Source: an uncultured Siphonobacter sp.
Lineage (GTDB): Bacteria; Bacteroidota; Bacteroidia; Cytophagales; Spirosomataceae
Assembly: GCA_913774715.1 (NCBI GenBank)
Contig: CAJYHS010000240.1
Coordinates: 1-64,000, forward strand
Length of the DNA stretch: 64,000 nt
Direction of reading: 5' to 3'
In this document: in pieces, positions 18,048-27,301 of the stretch
How positions within the stretch are numbered: the stretch's first letter is position 1
Layout of the letters: every line of letters begins with the position of its first letter
Position numbers and translations under genes: made by a program
Notes under the pieces: generated by a model
What the model was told of the DNA's origin: nothing
The model's database searches: none
Seen by the model: the letters and a program-made list of their open reading frames with translations, nothing else

Positions 18048-19616
18048 TTATTCAGCCGAGGCAATTACCTGCATCTTTTGTGTATTCGTGAATGTACGAC
18101 CGTAGGCATCTTTCGCCCGAACTTCAATCGTATAATTTCCTTCCTTCATGTTACCAGGCAAAGAAGCCTTCCATAAATGCGTACAGGTTACCGGATTAGA
18201 CGGACGTGTACCCTTCAGCGGTTCCGTAGCTTCATCCCAGCGTAAGCGGGTCTTCAACATCATAGGATCTGGTTCTGCTACCTTCTCCATGGCTTTCCAG
18301 CTGCCACTATCAATGCGGTATTCCAGCTGATCTTTTTCACTGCCCTGGAAGAAGTTAGCGTACACCTCCCCTTTCGCTGACTGCCGACGAGCAATCACTT
18401 TCGGAGCATGAATACCAATTTTATACTCCTCTGGCTGACCAGCAACGCGGTAGTCAAACGCGTATTCATTTCCTTTGAATGAAAGGAACATGTAGCCTTT
18501 CGGTGTGCCATCCCGCATCATCGAAACTGGTACGCCTTTCTCATTCAGTTCGCCGGAGTACCAGTCACCTGAAGTGGTGCCTACGTTATACTCGTGGTGA
18601 GGTTTCTCGCGGGTAAATCCTTCTTCCTTGCCAAAGAAATGGTGCAACTGAAAGTGGGTGTGGGCCGAAAGGGATAAGGTATGAGGAAAATCCTTCAAAG
18701 CATTAAACATTCGCTGACGATCTTCCTGACGGAATTCTTCAAAGGGAGGAATATGGTAACAAAACACAATCAGCTTTTCCTTGGGTACCAATTTCAGGTC
18801 GTTCTCAATGAAATCCAGCTGATCAGGACGTAATCCACCCTGATAGCCTTTTCCATCCCGAGGATCAGGATATAAAATGTTATCCAACACAACAAAGTGA
18901 ACATCACCACTGTTGAAAGCAAAGTTGTTAGGTCCAAAAGCAGCTTCAAAACTTTCATCAGAAAGACTATCTGCCTGAGCATCGTAGTTCATGTCGTGGT
19001 TACCCATCACATGGAACCAAGGCAACCCTATCTGCTGAATGGCCTTCTTATAAGAAGGATACAGCTCAGGGTTATCTCCTACTTCATCCCCCATGCTGAT
19101 CCCGAAACGAACACCAGTGGTTTTGCTTTTTACTTCATCAATAATTCCTTTCTGGAAAAAACCAACCTGCTCTTCGGAATATACCTGAGGATCTCCGAAA
19201 ACCAGGATTTTGAAATCAGCAGGTTCGTCCTGTTTAATAACCGCAAAGTCTACCGACTTAGGAATTTCTCCCGTTGCCGCAACACCCGCAAATTTCGTCT
19301 TAGGTGACCCTTTGGGTTTATGATGGCGGTAAAATTGTGGCAGGTTAAACTCATTCACAGGCAAACGATACCCCGAAGGTTTAATCACGAAGATCGTCTG
19401 ATCCTGACCTAAAGGCAATTCATATTTACCCTGAGCATCGGTTAATACTACTTCACGACCATTAGAAACGGCTACTTTGGGCAGGCCCGTTTCCTTTTTA
19501 TCTTTCTTACCATTGCCGTTCTGATCTTCGTATACAAAGCCTCTTACCTGGCCCTGTGCAAATACTGAACCGCATAAGAGCGTACCGATTCCGCACGCAA
19601 TCAGTTTATTTAACAT
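18048..19616 (-). CDS. Exported calcineurin-like phosphoesterase with N- and C-terminal beta domains
   Basis: 522 residues. A signal peptide (ends FAQ, leaving Q) is followed by an SdrD/CnaB-like domain of about 75 residues (VRGFVYEDQNGNGKKDKKETGL). The metallophosphatase core has FGDPQVY, SMGDEVGDN, VMGNHDMNYD and SLSAHTHFQLHH as the metal-site motifs. The C-terminal ~150 residues form the MetallophosC-type domain (KVIARRQSAKGEVYANFF...). Three-domain proteins of this kind are common in Bacteroidota and act outside the cytoplasm on phosphoesters; the substrate is unknown. The small acidic gene upstream ends 30 bases before it. Confidence 0.9.
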   Translation of the reverse strand: MLNKLIACGIGTLLCGSVFAQGQVRGFVYEDQNGNGKKDKKETGLPKVAVSNGREVVLTDAQGKYELPLGQDQTIFVIKPSGYRLPVNEFNLPQFYRHHKPKGSPKTKFAGVAATGEIPKSVDFAVIKQDEPADFKILVFGDPQVYSEEQVGFFQKGIIDEVKSKTTGVRFGISMGDEVGDNPELYPSYKKAIQQIGLPWFHVMGNHDMNYDAQADSLSDESFEAAFGPNNFAFNSGDVHFVVLDNILYPDPRDGKGYQGGLRPDQLDFIENDLKLVPKEKLIVFCYHIPPFEEFRQEDRQRMFNALKDFPHTLSLSAHTHFQLHHFFGKEEGFTREKPHHEYNVGTTSGDWYSGELNEKGVPVSMMRDGTPKGYMFLSFKGNEYAFDYRVAGQPEEYKIGIHAPKVIARRQSAKGEVYANFFQGSEKDQLEYRIDSGSWKAMEKVAEPDPMMLKTRLRWDEATEPLKGTRPSNPVTCTHLWKASLPGNMKEGNYTIEVRAKDAYGRTFTNTQKMQVIASAE

Positions 19617-19646
19617 AGAATTTTAGTCAGAATTCAGAGGAAATTA

Positions 19647-19919
19647 TTATTCAATCCAGTCTTCTTCGTCGGAAATGAAGTCGTATTCTTCCAGGAGAAA
19701 CTCCATCATATCTTCGAAAATAGCATCCAGCACACCCGACTGAGCAGGTTTGGAATCATACCAGCGAATGATTGATTTTTCAGAAAGCACGGGCTGATCT
19801 TCATCGTTTTTATCAACGCGAATCAGAAAAGAAGGTTGCTCGGTATGCAGAACGAAATCATCGTCTGAATCAGCGGGCATGGATAAAAGAAACTTGGGAA
19901 GCATGGCGTAATGATGCAT
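19647..19919 (-). CDS. Small acidic protein of unknown function
   Basis: 90 residues from MHHYAMLPKFLL. The frame could begin 5 residues earlier at 19934, but a -7-like box (CAAATTTG, 19932-19939, with TTG about 20 bases upstream) overlaps that codon. The C-terminal half is strongly acidic (DAIFEDMMEFLLEEYDF, then DEEDW). There is no signal peptide, so it is cytoplasmic. I do not recognise a family. It precedes the phosphoesterase gene by 30 bases and may be co-transcribed with it. Confidence 0.65.
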   Translation of the reverse strand: MHHYAMLPKFLLSMPADSDDDFVLHTEQPSFLIRVDKNDEDQPVLSEKSIIRWYDSKPAQSGVLDAIFEDMMEFLLEEYDFISDEEDWIE

Positions 19920-20026
19920 GTGTTTACGTCGCAAATTTGAAGCGTTTGAATAGGCTTAACCAAGTTATTTTTTCGTTAAGCCACTTCATAATCTGTTAAT
20001 ATTGAATCAGTTCCATTTTTTACATT

Positions 20027-20057
20027 AAAAAAAATACCCCGGATGTTTATCCGGGGT
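20027..20057 (-). terminator. Terminator of the outer-membrane barrel gene
   Basis: 9-bp stem ACCCCGGAT / ATCCGGGGT around GTTT, followed on the minus strand by an eight-base T run. Confidence 0.8.
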
Positions 20058-20082
20058 TATGCTTCTCAATGATCTGCACCTC

Positions 20083-20817
20083 TTATAGTTCGACGACAAT
20101 TCCCACCGAAGCATAGTTAATCCAGTTGAAGGTATATACCCGATCAACATCCGCTCCGCCTTCTACTACGCGGTAACCCAGTTTCAGATTTGCCTGCTCA
20201 CCCAATGCGTACGTAATGCCACCGAAAATATCCTCAGCACGACCCTGTTTCGAGCCTAAAGCATCTCCCTCAATCAGTAGCCCCCAGCGTTGGGTAGGTT
20301 TCCAGCCCGCGTAAAAATTAATAAGCGGTACGAAGCCAAAGTTGTCGAAGTTCGTATCCTGCTCATTGTTCTTAAAGCGAACGTTGGCATCCCGAATTTT
20401 TGCAGTAACCCCGGCCCCAATCCGCCAGTGCTCATTGGCTACAAAGTCATATCGATACGTCAGACGATAAGAATTAAATTTATAATCAACTGAAACCGGG
20501 CGGTTAGCGGCGAAAACAACATTGTTAAAACGCACATCTTCTGAGAAATTACCGTCATAGCGAACCGTCAATGGAGCATATAAAGCCGAAATATGATGAC
20601 GATTATTAATAATATAATCGGCTCGCAGACGGAAAAACACTTTAGGTTTTACGTCCAGCTCTTTAGCAATATCCACTAGCGTGCCACCTGCGTTAGGAAT
20701 TCGGATTTTGTTGTAATTAGTACCCAAAACCAGCCCGGATTCAAGATCCAAACGAATTTGAGCCTGTGCTTTACCTAGGCATAAAAGGATGAAGACGAAC
20801 AAATAGATTTTTCTCAT
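20083..20817 (-). CDS. Outer-membrane beta-barrel protein
   Basis: 244 residues with a signal peptide cut after AQA to give Q. The rest is a series of amphipathic strands with aromatic girdles (FRLRADYI, YRLTYRYDF, VPLINFYAGWK, LKLGYRVVEGG), ending VGIVVEL, a typical C-terminal barrel strand. Size fits an 8- to 10-strand barrel. No specific family or ligand is recognisable. It is monocistronic, with its own terminator. Confidence 0.75.
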   Translation of the reverse strand: MRKIYLFVFILLCLGKAQAQIRLDLESGLVLGTNYNKIRIPNAGGTLVDIAKELDVKPKVFFRLRADYIINNRHHISALYAPLTVRYDGNFSEDVRFNNVVFAANRPVSVDYKFNSYRLTYRYDFVANEHWRIGAGVTAKIRDANVRFKNNEQDTNFDNFGFVPLINFYAGWKPTQRWGLLIEGDALGSKQGRAEDIFGGITYALGEQANLKLGYRVVEGGADVDRVYTFNWINYASVGIVVEL

Positions 20818-21004
20818 GGCTTGAAGTATTTATAGGTCATGTCTTACCTTCACTATCTAAAAACTTCGGCCAGGGTTTATGATTTTCGGAATTATACAGA
20901 ACGAATCATTTCTGAAATCTATTAATATACCACAAGAAGGTTAAAGGTTAAAACCTGTTCTCTACGCTTTTGCGTACATTATTACCTTACCGTTTTCCAA
21001 AAAT

Positions 21005-21889
21005 ATGCAGTACAGCGATGTGATTTATGGTACCCACACAATAGAGGGGGTCTGTGAAAAAATTATTGAAAGCAAGTTATTTCAACGACTAAAAACCATT
21101 CATCAGGGAGGGGCTAACTATTTAATAGATAGCCGACTACAACATACCCGTTTCGAACACTCCGTTGGGGTTATGCTGCTAACAAAAATGATAGGTGCCA
21201 GTGAGCTGGAACAGGTGGCAGCCTTACTGCACGATATTTCGCACACGGCTTTTTCTCACGTAATTGACTATGTGCTGAATATTGCAGATGAATCTTTTCA
21301 TGAACAATGGTATGAAACCTTCATTCGCTATCCCGAAATTTCCTCTATTCTGAATGCTCACGGGTACTCCTCTCAGCAGTTGATTGATGGAATATTCTCC
21401 ATACTTGAGCAACCCTTACCTCTATTATGTGCTGACCGTCTGGACTATACGTTGAGAGATCTTCACCATGCTGAACTTATTACACTTCAGGAGATTCAGT
21501 TTTTTCTCTCTCATATAAGTGTATTTGAAGGTCGAATGGTTGCTACTTCGAGAGAAGCAGGACAATGGATTAAAAATGCATATGCCCTTCTTAATAGCGA
21601 CTATTTTCATAAAAAAGAGCACCTGTTTGTCAACCAGAAATTAGCAGAATTACTCAAGGAATCTCTGGATCGAAAGCTCTTACTGGAAAGTGATTTTTTT
21701 CAGGATGATCAACACATTATTAATGTATTGGAATTCAATATGTATACTAAATTAAAACTGGAAAGAATTATACAGATGACCGATTTTGATCCCACTATTC
21801 CTAGTACTATTATCCTAAAAAAAAGAGAGTTAAATCCTGAAATAGTAGAGAATAATACATCTACTTACCTAAGTAGTTTAAATAAATAA
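21005..21889 (+). CDS. HD-superfamily phosphohydrolase
   Basis: 294 residues. HD-domain ligands are visible in RFEHSVGVMLL (H52), ALLHDISHTAFSH (H76, D77) and CADRLDYTLRD. The overall pattern matches the COG1078/YdhJ group related to dNTP triphosphohydrolases and SAMHD1, but it is shorter than most members (often 400 or more residues), lacking much of the C-terminal part. It is cytoplasmic. The gene is AT-richer than those before 20 kb and abuts the chaperone-usher-like locus. Substrate is unknown. Confidence 0.85.
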   Translation: MQYSDVIYGTHTIEGVCEKIIESKLFQRLKTIHQGGANYLIDSRLQHTRFEHSVGVMLLTKMIGASELEQVAALLHDISHTAFSHVIDYVLNIADESFHEQWYETFIRYPEISSILNAHGYSSQQLIDGIFSILEQPLPLLCADRLDYTLRDLHHAELITLQEIQFFLSHISVFEGRMVATSREAGQWIKNAYALLNSDYFHKKEHLFVNQKLAELLKESLDRKLLLESDFFQDDQHIINVLEFNMYTKLKLERIIQMTDFDPTIPSTIILKKRELNPEIVENNTSTYLSSLNK

Positions 21890-21909
21890 ATCTCTTTTAA
21901 AAGATAAAA

Positions 21910-22446
21910 CTACAAGCCTGATGCACTATAGGTTAACGTTGTCGTGTAAGTACCTGCCGGCTTTAAATAAGCTGATCCTCCAGAAGCAGTGTATCTTAAA
22001 TTTATACGGATACCTAATTCAACCAGTGACAGCAAACCGGTCATCAAAGTCTGGTTGGCCGTTGATAAAACCAGAGAACTATTCTGGCTTAGTATCACAC
22101 TGACTCCTGTGCCACTAACCCCCTGAACACCCATATTTATAGTACCGATGGGAATGGTATTGCTACCATTCTGCAAATCTCCGCTAGCTCTCACTGACAA
22201 ACCCCAAAGTACACCTATAGTTCCTGACAGAACTACCGCAGACGTCTGATTAACAGTTACTCCACTGGTATAGTGGCTAACGTTTGAAAAGTCAATGGAC
22301 GGAGGTGGGTTTGCCACTATTGCCAATGCCCAATACGATTCATCTTTACCTGGATGCACTGGTTCACGAGCATCTGCCCATAATTCCTGAGCGAGTCCTG
22401 GCAGACTACATAAGATCAGGAAAAGAGTAATATAACTTTTTATCAT
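21910..22446 (-). CDS. DUF4402-like surface subunit, second copy
   Basis: 178 residues: signal peptide (ends GLAQ, leaving Q), a Pro/Asp-rich N-terminal stretch, then a single beta-sandwich domain. The C-terminal strand AGTYTTTLTYSAS is nearly identical to the end of the other subunit at 23342. That AGTY..T.TY ending resembles DUF4402/spore-coat-U subunits of archaic chaperone-usher fibres. The start codon overlaps the chaperone stop (TGATG), so the two are translationally coupled. Only one Ig-like domain is present, so it is probably a fibre or tip subunit; that is inference. Confidence 0.65.
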   Translation of the reverse strand: MIKSYITLFLILCSLPGLAQELWADAREPVHPGKDESYWALAIVANPPPSIDFSNVSHYTSGVTVNQTSAVVLSGTIGVLWGLSVRASGDLQNGSNTIPIGTINMGVQGVSGTGVSVILSQNSSLVLSTANQTLMTGLLSLVELGIRINLRYTASGGSAYLKPAGTYTTTLTYSASGL

Positions 22447-23255
22447 CAGTCGATTTTCATTTCAATTTCAACAACCTGAAGGGATAAATCCGGACCACTG
22501 TCTGCGATCGCTGAAATTAAATATTTTCCCGGCTCTACTTTATCCGGGACGTCTGCAATTACCCAAAATGCTTCACCTGGTAAAGAATTAAAAGGAACAG
22601 CATCCAATTTTATTTCTTCATCAGTATCTGAATTCATTAACTCCAGGCGAAGAAAGCTTTCCATCGGTAATTGACCGTCATTTTTAATCCATACTTTCAG
22701 CTTACGTTTTCCATCTTTCTTAGCAAGAGTAATATCAGTAACCTGAATGGATTTTTTTTGCAAAGAAGTAGGAATAATATAGGCATGAACCCCTAATTGA
22801 ACCCGTATAATAAAGCCTGAACTTTGAAGGTTTTGGGCAGCTAATTCCTTTTCATTAGTTTGAGTAAGAAATATCATGCCATTTCTGAGTATATTCTGAT
22901 TTCCGGACGGCATCTTTAGTGTAGTCAGAACCTGTGCTTCCTGCCCTGGCATTAGGGTAATGAATTCTGGATTAAAACTCAGATAAGGACACGATGAATT
23001 CAGTTGAGAACTAGCCTTATAATATTGTTTTTCACCTAATGTATCTCTTTTCCAGTCAGCACAACTTACCTGCAAAACTACTTTTTGTTGGGATGGATTT
23101 CCTACCCGAATGATAGCCGTTTGTGTACTCCCATCCCGTTCAGGAAAGAATAATCGAACCGGACTTACCTGTAAACCAGTCTGAGCATTAGCAAAGGTAA
23201 TTATACCTAATAGAAACACACACGTAAGTGTATACCTCGTCATTTTTATAATCAT
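22446..23255 (-). CDS. PapD-like periplasmic chaperone
   Basis: 269 residues with a signal peptide (ends NAQ). Two Ig-like domains are visible. The first has GLQVSPVRLFFPE as strand A1, AIIRVGNPSQQKVVLQVS, and the chaperone hallmark LSFNPEFITLMPGQEAQV. The second starts near ITLAKKDGKRKLKVWIKNDG. Two Cys (CADW and SSCPYL) could pair. PapD-like chaperones cap fibre subunits in the periplasm before handing them to an usher. The gene sits between two DUF4402-like subunit genes and overlaps the second. ATG 23243 is an alternative start. Confidence 0.75.
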   Translation of the reverse strand: MIIKMTRYTLTCVFLLGIITFANAQTGLQVSPVRLFFPERDGSTQTAIIRVGNPSQQKVVLQVSCADWKRDTLGEKQYYKASSQLNSSCPYLSFNPEFITLMPGQEAQVLTTLKMPSGNQNILRNGMIFLTQTNEKELAAQNLQSSGFIIRVQLGVHAYIIPTSLQKKSIQVTDITLAKKDGKRKLKVWIKNDGQLPMESFLRLELMNSDTDEEIKLDAVPFNSLPGEAFWVIADVPDKVEPGKYLISAIADSGPDLSLQVVEIEMKID

Positions 23256-23341
23256 TTATTAGCGGATTGTACAAAGATAAAAGGGTTCATTGCAAAAACA
23301 ATGAACCCGTCAATACCTGGTATTCTCAGTAGTCCTAATTA

Positions 23342-23893
23342 TTAAGGAACAGATGCCGTATAAGTTAATGTAGTGGTGTAAGTTCCTGCTCTTTTAGCAA
23401 AATCAGAATCATTAGCTGGTGTTTGGTATTGCATATTAAAAGATTTTGCAATACCAGCGGGTGCACCGGCTATTAAGCTCTGATCTGCATTCGATAAAGC
23501 GACGGTACTAGCCGTTCCTCCGATCGCAGCAGCGTTGGCAACACTAACCGATATTTTGTTCACAGGAATAACATCTGTATTACCTGCATCTGAACTAGAC
23601 AAGTTACCAGCAGCCCGTATTTTAAGAGAAAAAGCACGATTACTGGTTACTGTTAACTGCCCGGTAAGTGCGGCAGTAACTCCTGTTTGATACGATGTTG
23701 CTCCAGTAAAGTTCAAGTTTACCGTTTGGTTATTCACCGTTAAAACTAGTACATCAACGAGCGTTACGTTTAAGGTAGCTGTTCCAGTAGCTGTTGCTTG
23801 AGCCTGAGCTTTCGAAGTAAAGAAAACCGAAAACAATAACGTAGTAGTAAATAAGCATACTACTTTTAAAAGGCGTTTAGAAAAGTTTTTCAT
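23342..23893 (-). CDS. DUF4402-like surface subunit, first copy
   Basis: 183 residues. A signal peptide ends at SKAQAQ. The mature protein starts with a Thr/Ala-rich strand (TATGTATLNVTL) that could act as a donor strand. One beta-sandwich domain follows and ends in AGTYTTTLTYTAS. It is low in charge and has no Cys. It is first in the minus-strand operon, 86 bases upstream of the chaperone and divergent from the usher-like gene. A major fibre subunit is the most likely role; an adhesin is the alternative. Confidence 0.65.
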   Translation of the reverse strand: MKNFSKRLLKVVCLFTTTLLFSVFFTSKAQAQATATGTATLNVTLVDVLVLTVNNQTVNLNFTGATSYQTGVTAALTGQLTVTSNRAFSLKIRAAGNLSSSDAGNTDVIPVNKISVSVANAAAIGGTASTVALSNADQSLIAGAPAGIAKSFNMQYQTPANDSDFAKRAGTYTTTLTYTASVP

Positions 23894-23979
23894 TCGTGGT
23901 GGATTTTTGTTTGAAAGTGTATTACTTTGAAACCAAGTATTGACTCCGTAAGAATAAATAATAAATCCAACTCCGCCTA

Positions 23980-26733
23980 ATGATTTATCGAATTTTTTAC
24001 CTGATACTCATCTGTTTACCTACTTTTGGACAGCAATCTACAGCAGAATTACTTAGGGTAAGATTGAAAAAAGACAGCTTAAATTGCGAGCTGGGAAGCA
24101 CTTTTTCAAATCGACTACTAATTCAAAATAACGCTAACCAAGTAATATATACGCATATTGATTGGAAATACTCATCCGATCTGTACTCCATCAGTTCTTT
24201 ACCCGAACGTATGGAGATTAACCCCCGGGAAATTGCCAGTATTCCGATAAAATTTTTAGTTCAGCCTACTGCAAAAGATGGAATTCTGGAACTGTCGTTA
24301 GCCGTGTCAATTGAAGGGGAACCTAACCGTAAACCCACAAATATTACTAGCAGAATTTATTTAAAAGATAGAAACGATTACTGGCAGATTAACACAGATC
24401 AAGATCAACCTCAGTTTACCTCTGAATCAGAAGGTTTAAAAATGTCAGTTCGTATTAAAAATCCTTCTTTTAATGCGGAAACTATAAAGCTGGATATGGC
24501 TTCTTATCCGGCAGGTTTTGAATTAGCCGATAAAAATCAAATTCTTTCCTTATCTCCTCGATCCGATACCACTATTTCGATCCAATGTCGTGCTACCAGT
24601 GACCTAAATAGGAATGCTAACTATAACCTAACGTTATGGCTTAAAGACAAAGACGACAACATTAAAAGTACATTATCTTTTAAACCCATTTTCCTAAGTC
24701 ATACCAGACGTTACATCAGTGCTGACAGAATTGGCATATACCAAAACATGATTCAATTATCACACGCCTGGCTAGGACCAGGTTTGTCAACATTTGAAGG
24801 GCTTATTTTAGGAGAAGAAACCATAAAAAACGGACGAATTAGATACGCAGCTCATTACCTCAATTATCAACCCATTAATAGACATGAATTAAGAAATACT
24901 TTTATTGATTATCAAAAAGGAAATTTCTCTACCCGTCTTGGTAATATTAATGATTATCATGAGCTTGCGATGATTGGAAGGGGCATTCACGTTCAGCAAC
25001 GTTTCAATAAGCATCGATTAAATGCCTGGGCTTACCGCGAAGGATGGAATCTGGTTGGCCCCTATAGTCAGGACACTCTTCAAAGCTCCGTGATTTCCGT
25101 TTTGTCCGAGGGAATGATTAATGGGAAGGGAAATATGACTTATAATGCCTCGCTCAATTACATTCAGGGATACAACTATCGAACGGGACTTACCTTTGGC
25201 ACTTTTTCTTTTCAGCCTAATGAAAAGCATTTCTTCCGTTTTTTACTAGGAGCGAATAGAACGGATGTCGATCTGGAAAAACGTTACGGTGGAGCGGCGG
25301 GGCTTGATTATACTTACTATTCTTCCAAAGTAGAGTTCAGAAATCGCGTCTATTTCAGTACTCCTACTTACGCGGGCTTTCAGAAAGGCAGTCAGAACGT
25401 GGATACTTGGCTGGCTCAAAAATCCAGTTCATCCCATCGATTTGCCTTTCACGCTAATAATTTCAAATATAAAGAGACGCCTCTTTTGCCTAATCGCCCG
25501 CTCTACGAGTACGGGATGACTACCATTGAAGGCATTTATACGCGATCAGCCAATCGTTTTTCAGTGAACCTTAAGCCTTATTATCTCGCTCAGGCCATGA
25601 GAGATTCTACCTTCAATCGTTCACAGTCCTACCGGATTTCGACTCATCTGGCGTTACAATTGAACCGAATTAGAGTAGAAGGCACCTACGATCCTGGGCT
25701 TTTCTCGGCCACAGTTCACGAACAGAACTACGCTCCTTCTTTTAGTCAGCGTGCTACGTTTACTTTTTCCTCGCAATACTTTAATCTGTTTTCACTCTAT
25801 CAGAAAGGAGCTTATTTCGTTACGGATTTACTAATGACACCGATAAGCCCGGAGAAATTCGAAATGCTCAGCACCACACCCAGCATAAACCTGAACTTCA
25901 AAAAAATAAGAGGGCATATTGGGGTAAACATCTTATACATGAGTACGCTGAATTTTTGGAATACTCAGGTGGTGGGTTCTTTAAGTACTGATTTTTTGCG
26001 TTCCTGGACGCTTCGGGCGGAGGCAGTGTCCTTTACCAACCAGCCCGCTCGTGTCTTTCAACCTGAAACGTATACGCAGGGCATGCAGCAATATCGTTTT
26101 GATTTGATTAAGAATCTGGGAAGTCTGACTAAAAGCCAGAGCCATCAGCTTCGGCTTCGGTTCTTTGAGGATATAAACCAGGATGGGCAGCGGGATAAGG
26201 ACGAACCCTGGATGGCCAATCTTTTCGTGAAGCTTAAAGGTTCTACGCTTGTCACGGATGAAAACGGCGAGATTATTTATAAAAATATACCGGAAGGTCC
26301 CTGCGAAGTTCAGGCTTACGGCTCCTTTCAATCGGGTAATCCGGCTTTATTTAATGAGACTATTCAGTTGAAGAAAAATGTCCGTCGGGATATCCCTCTC
26401 CAGCGTATTTTTCAGGTTACCGGCGTGATCCACTTTCCCAGCAAACGCTACCTGACCGACAAAATCGATTTGACTCAGTTCAAACTGGAAGCCCGCGGTG
26501 CCGACGGGAAAAATTATTCGGGTTACCCTGATGCTGAAGGCAAATTCAATCTTTACGTTCCTAAAGGCGATTATCAGATTTTTGTATTAGATCTGAAAAA
26601 ATCCCAGTCCGAAAATGTCATTCAAAGCATACGGTATCTGGTTTCCAGCATGGGCGAAAATGAACCCTTGCAGATTATGCTGGAACAAAAGCAGCGAAAC
26701 GTAGAAGTACGGAAACTTCAAAGTAGAATGTAA
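23980..26733 (+). CDS. Usher-like outer-membrane protein with C-terminal SdrD/CnaB domain
   Basis: 917 residues. After a signal peptide (ends FGQ) come two Ig-like domains (about 25-235). A long array of barrel-type strands follows (about 250-690: RYAAHYLNYQ, GNFSTRLGNINDYHELAMIGRGIHVQQ, LNAWAYREGW and so on). Then comes an SdrD/CnaB-like domain (RLRFFEDINQDGQRDKDEP, about 715-800) and a C-terminal beta domain. The barrel, its size and the divergent chaperone/subunit operon suggest an usher. Sequence similarity to classical FimD/PapC is not obvious by eye. The first ~1 kb is AT-richer than the 3' end. Its last 16 bases overlap the convergent lipocalin gene. Confidence 0.6.
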   Translation: MIYRIFYLILICLPTFGQQSTAELLRVRLKKDSLNCELGSTFSNRLLIQNNANQVIYTHIDWKYSSDLYSISSLPERMEINPREIASIPIKFLVQPTAKDGILELSLAVSIEGEPNRKPTNITSRIYLKDRNDYWQINTDQDQPQFTSESEGLKMSVRIKNPSFNAETIKLDMASYPAGFELADKNQILSLSPRSDTTISIQCRATSDLNRNANYNLTLWLKDKDDNIKSTLSFKPIFLSHTRRYISADRIGIYQNMIQLSHAWLGPGLSTFEGLILGEETIKNGRIRYAAHYLNYQPINRHELRNTFIDYQKGNFSTRLGNINDYHELAMIGRGIHVQQRFNKHRLNAWAYREGWNLVGPYSQDTLQSSVISVLSEGMINGKGNMTYNASLNYIQGYNYRTGLTFGTFSFQPNEKHFFRFLLGANRTDVDLEKRYGGAAGLDYTYYSSKVEFRNRVYFSTPTYAGFQKGSQNVDTWLAQKSSSSHRFAFHANNFKYKETPLLPNRPLYEYGMTTIEGIYTRSANRFSVNLKPYYLAQAMRDSTFNRSQSYRISTHLALQLNRIRVEGTYDPGLFSATVHEQNYAPSFSQRATFTFSSQYFNLFSLYQKGAYFVTDLLMTPISPEKFEMLSTTPSINLNFKKIRGHIGVNILYMSTLNFWNTQVVGSLSTDFLRSWTLRAEAVSFTNQPARVFQPETYTQGMQQYRFDLIKNLGSLTKSQSHQLRLRFFEDINQDGQRDKDEPWMANLFVKLKGSTLVTDENGEIIYKNIPEGPCEVQAYGSFQSGNPALFNETIQLKKNVRRDIPLQRIFQVTGVIHFPSKRYLTDKIDLTQFKLEARGADGKNYSGYPDAEGKFNLYVPKGDYQIFVLDLKKSQSENVIQSIRYLVSSMGENEPLQIMLEQKQRNVEVRKLQSRM

Positions 26734-27188
26734 GGCAAATCCTTCAACGAAGGAATATGCGACTTTAACACTGAATCCGTTGCCATCTGGCCTTTAATCT
26801 TCTGTAGTAACTTCGGCGAAAGCCGGGGTTGCCGACTAATGATGTCTACTCCTGCGGGCGTAAATAAGGTTTTTGAAAAGTAAATCACGGCCCATTCACC
26901 CTTAGGATCCAGTAACCGCACCTGCCATTTGCTTTTCAAGAAGCCCAATATTCCTTTTCCCCGCCAGACAAACGCCTGAGGTTTACTGGCATCAGGATAA
27001 TCGTAACCGATAATCTTTTTTTCTTTACCTTTTTGCTGATACGTCACTTCATCGAGTAGTACTCCGGGCTTTTCTGCCAGGGGAGTATAGGTAAAGGTTG
27101 GGTTCTGTTTGTTCCCTTTCAGCCACATGGGAAAATTAGTGCTACAGATAAACCAGGTCCCGGCGATTACTTTCAATAAGGAATCCAT
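26718..27188 (-). CDS. Lipocalin-family protein
   Basis: 156 residues with the lipocalin first motif GTWFICSTNFPMWLKG, a middle strand set KSKWQVRLLDPKGEWAVIYF, and the C-terminal segment GVDIISRQPRLSPKLLQKI typical of bacterial lipocalins (Blc group). No signal peptide is visible, unlike Blc itself, so its location is uncertain. Lipocalins bind small hydrophobic ligands in a beta-barrel. Its 3' end overlaps the usher-like gene by 16 bases in convergent orientation. Confidence 0.82.
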   Translation of the reverse strand: MDSLLKVIAGTWFICSTNFPMWLKGNKQNPTFTYTPLAEKPGVLLDEVTYQQKGKEKKIIGYDYPDASKPQAFVWRGKGILGFLKSKWQVRLLDPKGEWAVIYFSKTLFTPAGVDIISRQPRLSPKLLQKIKGQMATDSVLKSHIPSLKDLPYILL

Positions 27189-27301
27189 ACATGATTACAT
27201 TTCGGATAAAACAGGGCGGACGGATTGCTACGAAAAGGCAAAAGGAATGCAAGCCTAAACAAATTTAGATCGTAGATTCGCCCATCATTCAAACTTCCCT
27301 T

